Shown here: one piece after another, positions 26,936 through 36,483 of the stretch | Position numbering within the stretch: the stretch's first letter is position 1 | Layout: each line of letters opens with the position of its first letter | DNA from: Acidimicrobiia bacterium | GTDB lineage: Bacteria > Actinomycetota > Acidimicrobiia > IMCC26256 > JAOSJL01 | DNA: 64,000 nucleotides | Reading direction: 5' to 3' | Assembly (NCBI GenBank): GCA_027494115.1 | Contig: JAOSJL010000001.1 | Location: 248,001 to 312,000, forward strand | Translations under genes and position numbers: made by a program | The notes under the pieces: model-generated | Told to the model about the DNA's origin: nothing | The model's database searches: none | The model's input: only the letters and a program-made list of their open reading frames with translations

Positions 26936-28353
26936 ATGGCCGACTCAGTGAGCTCTCGCGACACCGCGGCGCTCGAGCAGCAGGTGGCCTCGTTGCGGGC
27001 GCGTCTTCCCCGCTATCCCCTGACCTTCCTCGGCGTGATCATGATCGTCGGCGCCATCGACTTCGCCGACCGCTCGGTGTTGGCGGTCGTCTTCGAGGAC
27101 ATCAAGGAGGAGTTCGGGGTCAGTGACACCGCACTCGGCTCCCTCGTCGCTGCGTACACGGTCGTGGCGACGCTCTCGGTCATTCCGTGCGGGATCCTGG
27201 CCGACCGGTGGCGACGTGTCTGGCTCATCGCGCTCGGCTTCCTGCCGTGGGCCTTCGCCATGTTCTGGCAGGGCGCCGCGACCTCGTTCGCCATGCTGTT
27301 CGTCGCCCGGATCTTCCTCGGTTCGATCGAGGCGACCAACGGGCCCAGCTCACTCTCGCTCGTGGGCGACTGGTATCCGTTCGAACGACGCAGCCGCATC
27401 ATGGGCATCTGGCGGACGTTCGAACTGCTCGGTACCGCGATCGGGGCCGGCCTCGCCGGCGTGATCGCGACCGCGATGGGATGGCGCGCGCCGTTCTTCG
27501 TGTTCGGCGCCCTGGGCCTCCTGAGCGCCGCCGTCGTTCTCCGCGTCCTGGAGGAGCCCGAGCGCGGCATCCCCGACGCCCTGCACGAGGCGGAGCAGCG
27601 CCTGGCGCGAGCCCGCGGGAGACCACCGACTTCGAGGCGAAACGGTCCGAGGGACCCACGGTCGCGCCGGTGGACTACGGGAACGTGTCGTGGCGTGTCG
27701 CCGCGGGCCGCATCGCACGCACACCCACCGCGTGGATCATGGCGATCGCGGCGTCGGTCGGGCTCTTCGCGTCCACGGGGCTCGCGGCATGGGTCGCCAC
27801 GTTCTTCCGGCGATTTCACGCCATGAACGCCGCCCAGGCCGGCGCCGTCACCGTGGTCTTCGGAATCGTCTCCTTGACCGGCCTGCTCGTCGGCTCGCGC
27901 ATCGGTGACCGACTGATGCGCGACGGCAGAGGACGCGACCGCGTGAAGCTGGCGGCGCTCTGCTACGCGGCGGGATGGGCGTTCGCCATGCCCGGCTTCG
28001 CCCTGAACAGCACACCGGCGTCGATCGCTCTCCTGTCGATCGCCGGTTTCCTCATCTCGATTCCGATCGCTCCCCTGTGGGCGATGTGGCTCGACATTCT
28101 CGTACCGCAACTCCGCGGACGGGCCGACGCCTTCTTCTCGATCATCCGCGTGATCGCGATCTCGACGGCACCGCTCGTGATCGGAGCCGTCTCCGACGCC
28201 GCCGATCTGCGGATCGCCTTTCTCGTGGCGATGCCCGTCATACTCCTGAACGCGGGCATCATCCTGCTCGCTCTCAACAGTTACCCCCGCGATGCCGCGC
28301 GCGCCCAGGCTGACGCACTGGCACAGGCGGATTTCAGGACGCCGGCGAGCTGA
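26936..28353 (+). CDS. MFS transporter, solute symporter type (one frame break)
   Basis: About 472 residues with 12 predicted helices. The segment MIVGAIDFADRSVLAVVFEDIKEEF and the A motif CGILADRWRR between helices 2 and 3 are typical of the anion/sugar-acid or spinster-like MFS group. A long hydrophilic loop between the two halves contains a frame break near 27618; adding one G gives RARGETTDFEAKR. Being opposite the hydrolase-amidase operon and sharing its palindromic operator, it probably imports (or exports) the substrate or products of those enzymes. Confidence 0.82.
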
Positions 28354-28365
28354 TCCCGAACCACG

Positions 28366-29466
28366 TCAAGCGAAGGTGTGTGCTTCGTACTCCGTGCGGT
28401 CGGGCGGTCCCGGCGCGAGGTGCAATACGGGGTCCTCCGCCAACTCCATGATCACGGACGCGAAGGTCATGAAATCTCCCTCGCCCGACGGAACCACACT
28501 CACCGGGGCCGATCGGTCCGAGAGGATCTCTTGCAGCCTCGCGACGGTGAGGGGATCCTCACGCCCCACGACACCCGCAGCGAGGACGTCGTAGCGCTCG
28601 CGGGTGGTGGAGGGCGGGCGTTGTGTTCTCTGCGTGGCGGCCCGCACCTCCGGACGGTCGGTTGCCACGTCGTCGTTCGCCAACGGATGGTTCGTGTGGA
28701 CGATCCGATGGGCCGCCGGCTCGACGCTTCGGATCTGACGGGCGGAGCATTCCCGATCGAGGAGTCCCTCCGGGGCGCCCACGAGATAGTTCTGGCCCGA
28801 CGCGTGTACGACGGCCTCCAGGAACTCGGAGGCCGCAGCGAGCGAGCGACAGGCGAGCAGGCCGCGGATCACGAAGGCCACGGGCAGGCCCGACGGTGAC
28901 GGCGCGAGCTGAGCCAACGTATTGACGCAGACGCCCACACCGGAACTGTTGAGCCCCGTCAACCCGATCATCCCGGCGGTGGTCAGTACGAGTGAGTCCG
29001 GCGTGTTCCCCTCCGGTCGCGATCGCAGCAGCACCTGAGAGCCGTCGTGAAACGCCTCGATGTCCATGTTCTGGGCGATCACGGTACCTGTGCCCCCGCG
29101 CGATCCCCCGGCCGAACTGCACCGCTCAGCAGCGGAACCATGGCCGAGATGACGCTCGCGGTACCACCATTCCTCGTCGAGGAGCTGCCACGCCATGCAT
29201 ACCGATTCGGACAGTCCGGCGCCCTCGGCGATGCCACCGACCTCGTCGAGCAGGTCGGGCGTCCATCGACGAACCGCCGTGGCAAAGTCGGTGGCCGCGA
29301 GGAACGCGTCCAGGTAGCCGTCGACACCCCGACCGATGTCGAGCGCGATGTCGTCGTGCCAGCGTCCGATGACAGTATGCACGGGTTCGCGGGCCTCCTC
29401 TCCGTGGGCGCGCCCTCTCTCGCGGGGCGATCCGGAGGCCTCGACGACGAGCAGCTCGCCGCTCAC
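28366..29466 (-). CDS. C45-family Ntn hydrolase (acyl-CoA:6-APA acyltransferase-like)
   Basis: 366 residues. Relatives are made as precursors that cleave themselves so that a Cys becomes the N-terminal nucleophile; here the likely site is RCSSAGGSRGG near residue 116. Downstream, GTVIAQNMD and GLTGLNSSGVGVCVNTL are hallmark strands of the family, followed by NYLVGAPEG and TNHPL. Such enzymes cut or make N-acyl bonds. The ATG overlaps the stop of the aldehyde dehydrogenase (ATGA), so the two are cotranslated. It ends 12 bases from the end of the MFS gene. Confidence 0.82.
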   Translation of the reverse strand: MSGELLVVEASGSPRERGRAHGEEAREPVHTVIGRWHDDIALDIGRGVDGYLDAFLAATDFATAVRRWTPDLLDEVGGIAEGAGLSESVCMAWQLLDEEWWYRERHLGHGSAAERCSSAGGSRGGTGTVIAQNMDIEAFHDGSQVLLRSRPEGNTPDSLVLTTAGMIGLTGLNSSGVGVCVNTLAQLAPSPSGLPVAFVIRGLLACRSLAAASEFLEAVVHASGQNYLVGAPEGLLDRECSARQIRSVEPAAHRIVHTNHPLANDDVATDRPEVRAATQRTQRPPSTTRERYDVLAAGVVGREDPLTVARLQEILSDRSAPVSVVPSGEGDFMTFASVIMELAEDPVLHLAPGPPDRTEYEAHTFA

Positions 29467-30940
29467 AGGCCGACAGCCACGTACTTGGTCTCGAGGAACT
29501 CGTCGATACCGACCCGTCCACCCTCGCGACCCAGTCCCGACTCCTTGACACCGCCGAACGGCGCAGCCGGGTTCGACACCATCCCGCGGTTCAACCCGAC
29601 CATCCCCGTCTCCAGCGCCTCGCTCACGCGTACCGCACGCGTCACATCCTGCGTGTAGACGTAGGCGACAAGCCCGTACTCGGTACCGTTGGCCAGTGAC
29701 ACCGCCTCCTCCTCGTCCGAGAATCGAGTGACGGGAGCGACCGGGCCGAAGATCTCCTCGCGGGCCACCCGGGCGTCGGCTGGGACGTCGGTGAGCACCG
29801 TGGGCGGGTAGAAGTATCCGGGACCCGCGATCGGCTCACCGCCGGTGACGACACCCGCTCCGCGCTCGAGGGCGTCGGTGACGAGCCCGTGGACCTTCTC
29901 GCGCGCCGCGTGCTCGACCAGCGGACCGAGATCGACGCCTTCGTCCGTGCCGCGACCGACCCGTTGCGCGCTCATCCGTTCAGCAAGCCTGTCCGTGAAC
30001 TCGTCGGCGACCGGATCGGCCACGAGGAAGCGGTTGGCAGCCGTACAGGCCTCGCCGATGTTCCGCATCTTCGCGATCATCGCTCCGTCGACCGCTCCCT
30101 CGACGTCCGCATCGTCGAAAACGATGAACGGAGCGTTCCCCCCAGTTCCAGGGACACGCGCAGAACGTGCGTGGACGCCTCGGCCAGTAGATGGCGACCG
30201 ACGGCCGTCGATCCGGTGAAGGACATCTTTCGCAACCGTGTGTCGCCGAACAACGGCCCGATCGTGCCGGAGGCATCGGACGTCGTCACGACGTTGAGCA
30301 CACCGGGTGGAAGACCGGCCGCTTCCAGAATCCCGGCGAGAGCGAGCGCAGACAGCGGCGTCTGAGGTGCCGGTTTCCACACGATGGTGCACCCAGCTGC
30401 CAGGGCCGGGCCGACCTTGCGCGCACCCATCGCCAGAGGAAAGTTCCACGGCGTGATGAGCAGGCTCGGGCCGACAGGCTGGTGCATGACGAGCATTCGC
30501 CCCACGCCGTCGGGCATCACGGCGTAGTCGCCACCGATCCGGACAGCCTCCTCGGCGAACCAGCGGAGGAACTCGGCGGCGTAGGCGACCTCGCCGCGCG
30601 ACTCGGGAAGTGCCTTCCCCATCTCGAGTGTCGTGAGGAGCGCCAACTCCTCCGACCGGTCGGTCAGCGCCTGGAAGCCACGGTGCAGAATCTCGCTGCG
30701 CAACCGCGGCGGGTGCCGTGCCCACTCGGAGCGGACCGCTGTCGCGGCATCGAGGGCCGCAACGGCGTCCGCCGGGGTGGCATCCGCGACCGTCGTGAGA
30801 ATTTCGGCTGTGGAGGGGTCTTCCACCACCATGGTCCGACCACCGTCGGCTGCCCGCCACTGTCCACCCACGTAAAGCCCGTCCGGGACGTTCTCCACGA
30901 CGGAGCGCTCGTCGACCGTCGGTTCCGGTTGTTCAGCCAC
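29463..30940 (-). CDS. NAD(P)-dependent aldehyde dehydrogenase, succinate-semialdehyde type (one frame break)
   Basis: About 492 residues. Adding one G to a run of six near 30141 joins SLELGGNAPFIVFDDADV, the conserved Glu region. Other marks: ITPWNFPLAMGARKVGPALAAGCTIVWKPA for cofactor binding, FTGSTAVGRHL, and the catalytic Cys in IGEACTAANRFLV, then EEIFGPVAPVTRF and PFGGVKESGLGREGG at the C terminus. The pattern is closest to succinate-semialdehyde dehydrogenases. GTG is chosen over an ATG nine codons upstream, with GGAG before it. Divergent from a class III aminotransferase, so the pair may turn an amine into an acid through an aldehyde. Confidence 0.88.
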
Positions 30941-31000
30941 TGAGCATCGTCTCCGGCCCTGCTCCATTCCCTGACGCCATCTTGCGTGCGTCCTGTGAAC

Positions 31001-31025
31001 CGAGATTAACTCGCAACGAATCTCG
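31001..31025. promoter_or_regulatory. Inverted repeat between aldehyde dehydrogenase and aminotransferase
   Basis: CGAGATT and AATCTCG form perfect 7-bp arms with an 11-base spacer. The left arm overlaps a TAATCT hexamer that could be the -10 of the minus-strand genes, and the right arm abuts the aminotransferase ribosome site. A dimeric regulator could control both directions here. Confidence 0.45.
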
Positions 31026-31037
31026 AGGAGGATGTCC

Positions 31038-32257
31038 GTGCCGCCCGCGTTTCTTCACCCGTTCGCCCCACCCTCGTCCGACGACTTCACGACCATCGTG
31101 CGCGGCGAGGGTGCCGCTGTGTTCGACGCCGACGGCCGCCGCTACGTCGACGCCCTGGCCTCACTGTGGTACTGCAACGTCGGTCACGCGCAGCCACAGA
31201 TGATCGACGCGATCACCGCACAACTGGAGATGCTCGAGGCGTTCCACACCTTCGAGCGATACACGAACGAGCCCGCAGAACGCCTCACCACCGAGCTCGC
31301 GGAACTCGCTCCGATGCCCGACGCCCGGGTGTTTCTCGTCAACTCGGGCTCCGAAGCCGTCGACTCCGCCATCAAGCTCGCACGCATCGCTCACAACCTC
31401 GGTGGCGAAGCCGACCGCACGCTGATCATCAGCCGCCGTCACGCCTATCACGGCGTGACCCTCGGGGAACGTCGGCTCAGGGCCTACCCGGGAACCGCGA
31501 GGGGTTCGGCCCGCTGCTGCCACGCGCCGAGATCGCCCATGACGATTTCGCGCATGCGGAGCAGGTGCTCGCCGAACACGGCGACCGGGTGGCGATCGTT
31601 CTGGCCGAGCCCGTCATCGGCGCCGGCGGCGTCCGTCCACCCGCTCCGGGCTACCTCGCGGGGCTGCGCCGACTCTGCGACGAACATGGCGCGTTCCTCT
31701 GCTTCGACGAGGTCGTCTGCGGTTTCGGTCGACTCGGTGCGTGGTGGGGCGCCGAGAAGTACGGCGTCGTCCCGGATCTCGTGACCTTTGCCAAGGGGGT
31801 GACGTCCGGCTACGTGCCCCTCGGCGGGCTGCTCGTCGGGCCGGCGGTCCGCGAGCGCCTCGAGGCCGATCCCGATTTCGTGCTCCGCCACGGGCACACC
31901 TACAGCGGCCATCCGACAGCGTGCGCGGCGGCGGTCGCCGCGCTCGAGATCACTCGTGCACAAGGGCTGTTGGAGCGAGCTGTCGCGGTCGGAGACCGCC
32001 TCGAAGAGGGCCTCGAATCGCTGATCGAAGCTGAGCGCATCGTCTCGACACGAGGAGAGGCAGCGCTACGGGCCGTGGAACTCGCTCCGGGGCTCGACCT
32101 CGCGGCGGTTCGGGATGCGATGCGTGACAGAGGGGTGATCGCGCGCGGGATCCCGCCGTCGACGATCGCGTTCTGCCCTCCGCTGGTCATCGGCGACGAG
32201 GACCTCGATCTCTGCGTCAGTGCCCTCGGCGACGCGGTCAGAGCCGTGAGTTCGTGA
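31038..32257 (+). CDS. Class III (omega) aminotransferase (one frame break)
   Basis: About 406 residues, PLP-dependent. Motifs: YVDALASLWYCNVGHAQP, FLVNSGSEAVDSAIKLAR for phosphate binding, SRRHAYHGVTLGG, the PLP Asp in FLCFDEVVCGFGRLG, and the Schiff-base Lys in TFAKGVTSGYVPLGG. Adding one G near 31467 gives LGGTSAQGLPGNREGFGPLLP, a classic omega-transaminase string. The AGGAGG ribosome site is 6 bases from the GTG used, whereas it directly abuts the ATG two codons upstream, so GTG is preferred. Likely removes the amino group of an amine or beta/gamma-amino acid. Confidence 0.9.
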
Positions 32258-32271
32258 GATGGACGCCACCA

Positions 32272-32292
32272 CTATCTCACGCAGTGAGATAG
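32272..32292. terminator. Hairpin at the convergent end of aminotransferase and DegV genes
   Basis: CTATCTCAC and GTGAGATAG are perfect 9-bp arms around a 3-base loop. It spans the DegV stop codon and lies 15 bases after the aminotransferase stop. There is no T run, so it may act as a bidirectional end or RNA-stabilising hairpin rather than a standard terminator. Confidence 0.55.
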
Positions 32293-33095
32293 ACGGCCCC
32301 GACCGTCTCGGCGCCCATGTGGGCTCCGATCGACGGACCCACGAGGTAGCGCACGACCTCGGTGACCCCCGGGGCATCCGTCATGTGATCTTCCAGGGCC
32401 TGTGCCAAGTCCGGCACCACGGCGTCACCCACGCCGATCCGCGCGGGGCGCCCGGCCGTGGCGGTCCGGATATGGCCGGCCATGGCCACCACGGCTTCTT
32501 CCACCGACGACACCTGCTCGACGGTCACGAGCTCCGATCCCTCGAGAGCGAGCACGGTCGTGCCCGCCGCCACGTCGTCGCTGACGGGCACACGACCACC
32601 GGCGCACCAGGTCGGTCGCCCCGACGACGAACACACTTCCTACCCGTTCAGCCGCGTCGCGAGCGGCGGTTGCCGCGGTCGCGGAATCGGAGCCGGCGAC
32701 GAGCGCATCGTGTGCCGCCCACACGCACATCGTCACCGGGAACGACGCCGAACCGGTGTCGACCAACTCGACGGGCACCGGGCTTTCGTCTGCGGCGATG
32801 CTTGCAGCGTTCAGGGTTCCTGAGAACTGCGAACCCGTGTGGACCGAGACGATCTCCGTTGCTCCCGATCCGGCAACTGTCCGGTACGCCTCGAGAAACA
32901 GCCCGGGGAAGGGGCGCTGGTCGACACCTCAGCACCCGCTTGGAGTCGCCGGTAGAACGTCGAGGCTGTGAGGTCGACGCCCTCGAGCAGGGCTTCACCA
33001 TCCAGGACGACCGTCAGCGGCACCACCCCGACATCGAGACGGTGCACGAGCCCTGGCGTGATCTGGGATCCGGAATCGGTCACCAGCGCGATCAC
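32277..33095 (-). CDS. DegV family fatty-acid-binding protein (two frame breaks)
   Basis: About 272 residues after adding one C near 32906 (SPGLFLEAYRTV) and removing one C near 32601 (LVRGGRVPVSDD). The N-terminal motif IALVTDSGSQIT, STSAPSPG and VHTGSQFSGTLNAA are the fatty-acid carboxyl-binding loops of DegV/FakB proteins. In Firmicutes, FakB presents fatty acids to a kinase and the acyl-phosphate feeds PlsY. Here the GTG start overlaps the plsY stop, which fits a shared role. No FakA-type kinase is in the window. Confidence 0.85.
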
Positions 33096-33727
33096 GACGC
33101 TCTGGCCTGCGGATCGACCTGCCTTCGTGCAGCGCGGAACTTCGCGAGAATCATCGCACTCCCCGCAGCCGAGAAGGCCACGAGCCCCGGTCCGGGCCGC
33201 GGACCCCACGCGTTGGGAAGACGTGCCCGCCACCACAGCACCGAGGTGAGCGTCCACACGGCCGCGTTGATCTGGACAGTACGTTCGGCGTGCTGTAGTC
33301 CGGCGGCGCCCGCGCCGGCCACAGCGGCGTCGATGGGAAAGAACGCAGGAAAAACCGCCAGGCAGGCACCAGCGGAGGTGGCAACGCCCTTGCCGCCGCG
33401 GAAACGGCTCCACGGCGGAGCGATATGACCTGCGATCGCCCCTGTCGCGGCCGCGTACGCTCCCCGGTCGCCTCCGATCCGTCGACCGACGAAGCCGGCG
33501 AACGCTCCCTTGGCCACGTCGGCGACGATGACGCCGAGCCCCCACTTCCTTCCGAGCACGGCCGCTGCGTTCACGCCTCCGGGGTTGCCGCTCCCCTTCT
33601 CGCGCAGGTCGGTCTCTCCGCCGTGGGCGAGTCGGGCCGCCACATCGGCCGAGGGAACCGATCCGAGCAGGTAGCCGGCGGCACCGGCCACAAGGGTCCG
33701 CGCCACTCCGGCCCGAGGTCCTTCCAC
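33092..33727 (-). CDS. plsY: Glycerol-3-phosphate acyltransferase
   Basis: 211 residues, membrane enzyme that acylates glycerol 3-phosphate with acyl-phosphate in the first step of phospholipid synthesis. Conserved loops: GSVPSADV, EKGSGNPGGVNAAAVLGRKWG (usually SGNPGATN), VADVAKG, and the catalytic-site GHIAPPWSRFRGGKGVAT. About five membrane segments. GTG start one base after the adenylate cyclase stop; its own stop overlaps the DegV start. An operon of cyclase, plsY and degV is likely. Confidence 0.92.
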   Translation of the reverse strand: MEGPRAGVARTLVAGAAGYLLGSVPSADVAARLAHGGETDLREKGSGNPGGVNAAAVLGRKWGLGVIVADVAKGAFAGFVGRRIGGDRGAYAAATGAIAGHIAPPWSRFRGGKGVATSAGACLAVFPAFFPIDAAVAGAGAAGLQHAERTVQINAAVWTLTSVLWWRARLPNAWGPRPGPGLVAFSAAGSAMILAKFRAARRQVDPQARAS

Positions 33728-33728
33728 G

Positions 33729-34838
33729 TCAGCGCTCCGCGCTCGGCAACCAGTGTCGAAGCGCCCACGACGAAACCGATCCCAGTCCTTTGAGCTTGTG
33801 ATCCTTGGTACGCGTCACGAAGAACGTCTCCGTCGTGTCAGCCTCGATACCTTCGGCAACCCCCCGGTCCACGAGAATCGTCCCGGGATATGCCAGGTCG
33901 ACGAGCCGGGCGGCACGGTTCACCGTGGAGCCGTAGTAGTCGCCTTGTCGAGCGAGCACGGGCCCACGGGCAAGGGCCACGCGCAGGTCCGCCCCCAGGT
34001 CGGACCGGCTCATGTCGATGAGCTCCAACGCCGCGGACGCCGCCGATTCCACAGTCGGCATCACGAACATGACCTCATCGCCGATGGACTTCACGACGCG
34101 TCCGTTGTTGCGCGACACGACGTCGGTGGCCATCGCCTCGAAACGCTCCACGAGTCGTCCGAGATCCACGGCACTGAGAACGAGGGTCGACGCCGTGAAC
34201 CCGACGATGTCGGCGAAGCCCACGGTGTACTGCGCGTCCGAATCAGGATCGACGGTGCCCATCAGCAGTGCGCGCCGCACCGCGTCGAGCAGGTGACGGC
34301 GGAACTGGTACCGAACGAGTTCCTCCATCAGAGGCACTGTGGCAGCCGACGCCTGAACCAGCAGTTCGCTGTCTTCGGGGAGGTCGGGGTCGACCGCGCG
34401 GGCCGCCTGGATCTGTTCGATCAGCGCGGAGGTATGGCTCTCCGCAATCCGGGCCATCGACTGGCCGATCACGCGTGCCTCGCGGAAGACCGTTTCCTCG
34501 TCCACGGTGCCCTCCACCAGCATGCGTTCTGCGGTTTCGAGAGCGCGGAGGTCGTCGCCGTGCAGGCGGCGCTGGTCCTCAGGGATCCCGGCGAAGCCGA
34601 GTGCTCGCCACAGACGCCGCACGTGTTCCGGATCTGTCTGGACCTGGTCGAAGATCTCAGCAGGTGTCAGCCAGTCGGCGTTCGGAAAGAGAGCGTGTTC
34701 GGCGGCCAGGAGGGCGAGGGCCCGAGGCCCCTCCGATCGCGCCTCGCCGATGGCCTCGTCGGACACGCCGAGCGAGCGCAGCAGGGCGTCGGAATCGAGC
34801 GCGGGATCGAGGGCGTGGGGAAGCGCGTCGTCACTCAT
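33729..34838 (-). CDS. Class III adenylate/guanylate cyclase, Rv1264-like
   Basis: 369 residues, soluble. The N-terminal half (LFPNADWLTPAEIFDQ, VRRLWRALGFAGIP, ERMLVEGTVDEETVFREARVIGQSMARIAE) matches the regulatory domain of the pH-sensing mycobacterial cyclase Rv1264. The catalytic half carries the metal-binding Asp in GFADIVGFTA, the second in KSIGDEVMFVM, and GDYYGSTVNRAARL. A Lys-Asp pair in this arrangement favours ATP over GTP. It heads a small operon with plsY and degV and starts 23 bases downstream of a palindromic repeat that separates it from ilvC. Confidence 0.87.
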   Translation of the reverse strand: MSDDALPHALDPALDSDALLRSLGVSDEAIGEARSEGPRALALLAAEHALFPNADWLTPAEIFDQVQTDPEHVRRLWRALGFAGIPEDQRRLHGDDLRALETAERMLVEGTVDEETVFREARVIGQSMARIAESHTSALIEQIQAARAVDPDLPEDSELLVQASAATVPLMEELVRYQFRRHLLDAVRRALLMGTVDPDSDAQYTVGFADIVGFTASTLVLSAVDLGRLVERFEAMATDVVSRNNGRVVKSIGDEVMFVMPTVESAASAALELIDMSRSDLGADLRVALARGPVLARQGDYYGSTVNRAARLVDLAYPGTILVDRGVAEGIEADTTETFFVTRTKDHKLKGLGSVSSWALRHWLPSAER

Positions 34839-34860
34839 CTGGATCCCCGCCCGGCCTCGA

Positions 34861-34883
34861 GCGCCGCAGGATACCTGCGGCGC
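34861..34883. repeat. 23-bp palindrome, REP-like family, unit A
   Basis: Arms GCGCCGCAGG and CCTGCGGCGC around the loop ATA, in the 56-base gap between ilvC and the adenylate cyclase. Flanked by CGAG boxes like the other copies. It may attenuate read-through from ilvBNC into the cyclase operon. Confidence 0.85.
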
Positions 34884-34894
34884 TGATCCTCGAC

Positions 34895-35920
34895 TCAGCC
34901 GGAGACTTCGTCGGGACGGGCCTTGCCGGCGCCGATCCAGGGCATCATCGAACGCAGGCGCTCCCCGACCTCCTCGATCGGGTGCTCCGCCGACCGTCGC
35001 TGGAGAGCGTTGTACGTAGGTCGGCCTGCCCGGTTCTCGTTGATCCACTCGCTCGCGAAACGTCCTGTCTGGATCTCGTCGAGGATCCGCCGCATCTCGG
35101 CGCGTGTGTCCTCCGTGATGATGCGGGGACCGCGGGTCATGTCGCCGTACTCGGCCGTGTCGGAGATCGAGTACCGCATGTTGGTGATCCCGCCTTCGTA
35201 GATCAGATCCACGATGAGCTTCACCTCGTGCAGGGTCTCGAAGTAGGCAGACTCGGGTTGGTAGCCGGCGTCGACGAGCGTGTCGAAGCCCGCCTTGATC
35301 AGCTCCACGACCCCGCCGCACAGAACCGTCTGTTCGCCGAACAGATCGGTCTCGGTCTCCTCTTCGAAGGTGGTGTCGAGAACGCCGGCGCGGGTGGCCC
35401 CGATCGCCCGTGCATACGCCAACGCCGTTTCCTTGGCCTTTCCGGATTCGTCGGCGTGGACCGCCACGAGCGCCGGCACACCTCCGCCGTCCTCGAAGGT
35501 CCGGCGCACGAGATGGCCCGGTCCCTTCGGGGCGATCATCCACACGTCGACGCCACGGGGCGGCTTGATCTGGTCGAAATGAATGTTGAAACCGTGGGCG
35601 AACACGAGAGCGTCACGCTCGTCGAGGTTCGGGGCGATGTCGCTCTCGTAGACCGCGGCCTGCTCGGTGTCGGGCAGGAGCACCATGATCACGTCAGCCT
35701 CGCGGCACGCTTCGGCGATCGTCAGAACCCGGAGGCCGGCGGCCTCGGCCTTGGCCCGGGAACTCGACCCCTCGCGCAGGCCCACTCGAACGTCAACGCC
35801 CGACTCCTTGAGATTCAGGGCGTGCGCGTGGCCCTGGGACCCGTATCCGAGCACGGCGACCTTGCGGTTCTCGATGAGCGCCGGGTCCGCGTCGGCGTCG
35901 TAGTAGATCGTTGCGGGCAT
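34895..35920 (-). CDS. ilvC: Ketol-acid reductoisomerase
   Basis: 341 residues, class I form. It isomerises and reduces acetolactate in valine and isoleucine synthesis with NADPH and Mg. Nucleotide-binding [17 protein letters not shown], followed by [13 protein letters not shown] and the metal-binding helices [21 protein letters not shown] and [13 protein letters not shown], with the catalytic [16 protein letters not shown] precedes the ATG. Third gene of ilvBNC, 35 bases after ilvN. Confidence 0.97.
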   Translation of the reverse strand: MPATIYYDADADPALIENRKVAVLGYGSQGHAHALNLKESGVDVRVGLREGSSSRAKAEAAGLRVLTIAEACREADVIMVLLPDTEQAAVYESDIAPNLDERDALVFAHGFNIHFDQIKPPRGVDVWMIAPKGPGHLVRRTFEDGGGVPALVAVHADESGKAKETALAYARAIGATRAGVLDTTFEEETETDLFGEQTVLCGGVVELIKAGFDTLVDAGYQPESAYFETLHEVKLIVDLIYEGGITNMRYSISDTAEYGDMTRGPRIITEDTRAEMRRILDEIQTGRFASEWINENRAGRPTYNALQRRSAEHPIEEVGERLRSMMPWIGAGKARPDEVSG

Positions 35921-35955
35921 CGTGTCTCCTCCTCGAAGGAATCCGAATCCGGCGG

Positions 35956-36483
35956 TCAGCCGGTCTGGTTCTTGACGGCATGCAGCGTCGAAGCTTCACG
36001 TACCAGCCTCGGCAGGGCGATCCGCCCGGTGCGCTGGAGCTCCACGATCCCGAACGGCTCGAGCAGGTCGGTGAGTGCGTCGAGCTTGTCGGGATCGCCC
36101 GCGACCATGATCGTGAGCGCGTCGTGCCCGACGTCGCTGATCTTGGCCTCGAAGATCGAGGCCAGCTCCGTGGCGTGACCGCGCGACTCGGCGGCGGCTT
36201 TCACCGTGACGAGCATCAGTTCCCGTTCCACCGCGTCGCTCGGCGCGAGCTCGACGATCTTGATCACGGGAATCAGCTTGTTGAGCTGCTTGGTGATCTG
36301 TTCGAGCGGGGTGGAGGCGACGTCGACGACGATCGTCATTCGGCTGACACGGTCGTCCTCGGTCGGGCTGACCGCAAGCGAGAAGATGTTGAAACCCCGG
36401 CGCGAGAAGAGGCCCGCCACGCGCGACAGCACGCCCGGCTTGTTCTCCACCAGGACACTCAGGATGTGGTGTTGATCGCCCAT
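35956..36483 (-). CDS. ilvN: Acetolactate synthase regulatory (small) subunit
   Basis: 175 residues. The N-terminal ACT domain [27 protein letters not shown] binds valine for feedback control; the C-terminal domain includes [17 protein letters not shown] and GRIALPR. The ATG shares one base with the ilvB stop (TGATG), so the two subunits are translated together. Confidence 0.95.
   Translation of the reverse strand: MGDQHHILSVLVENKPGVLSRVAGLFSRRGFNIFSLAVSPTEDDRVSRMTIVVDVASTPLEQITKQLNKLIPVIKIVELAPSDAVERELMLVTVKAAAESRGHATELASIFEAKISDVGHDALTIMVAGDPDKLDALTDLLEPFGIVELQRTGRIALPRLVREASTLHAVKNQTG

Noticed and set aside
34268-36178. 636-residue plus-strand ORF over the cyclase, ilvC and ilvN
   Set aside because: Antisense shadow of well-defined genes; composition is Arg/Gly-rich and unlike a protein.
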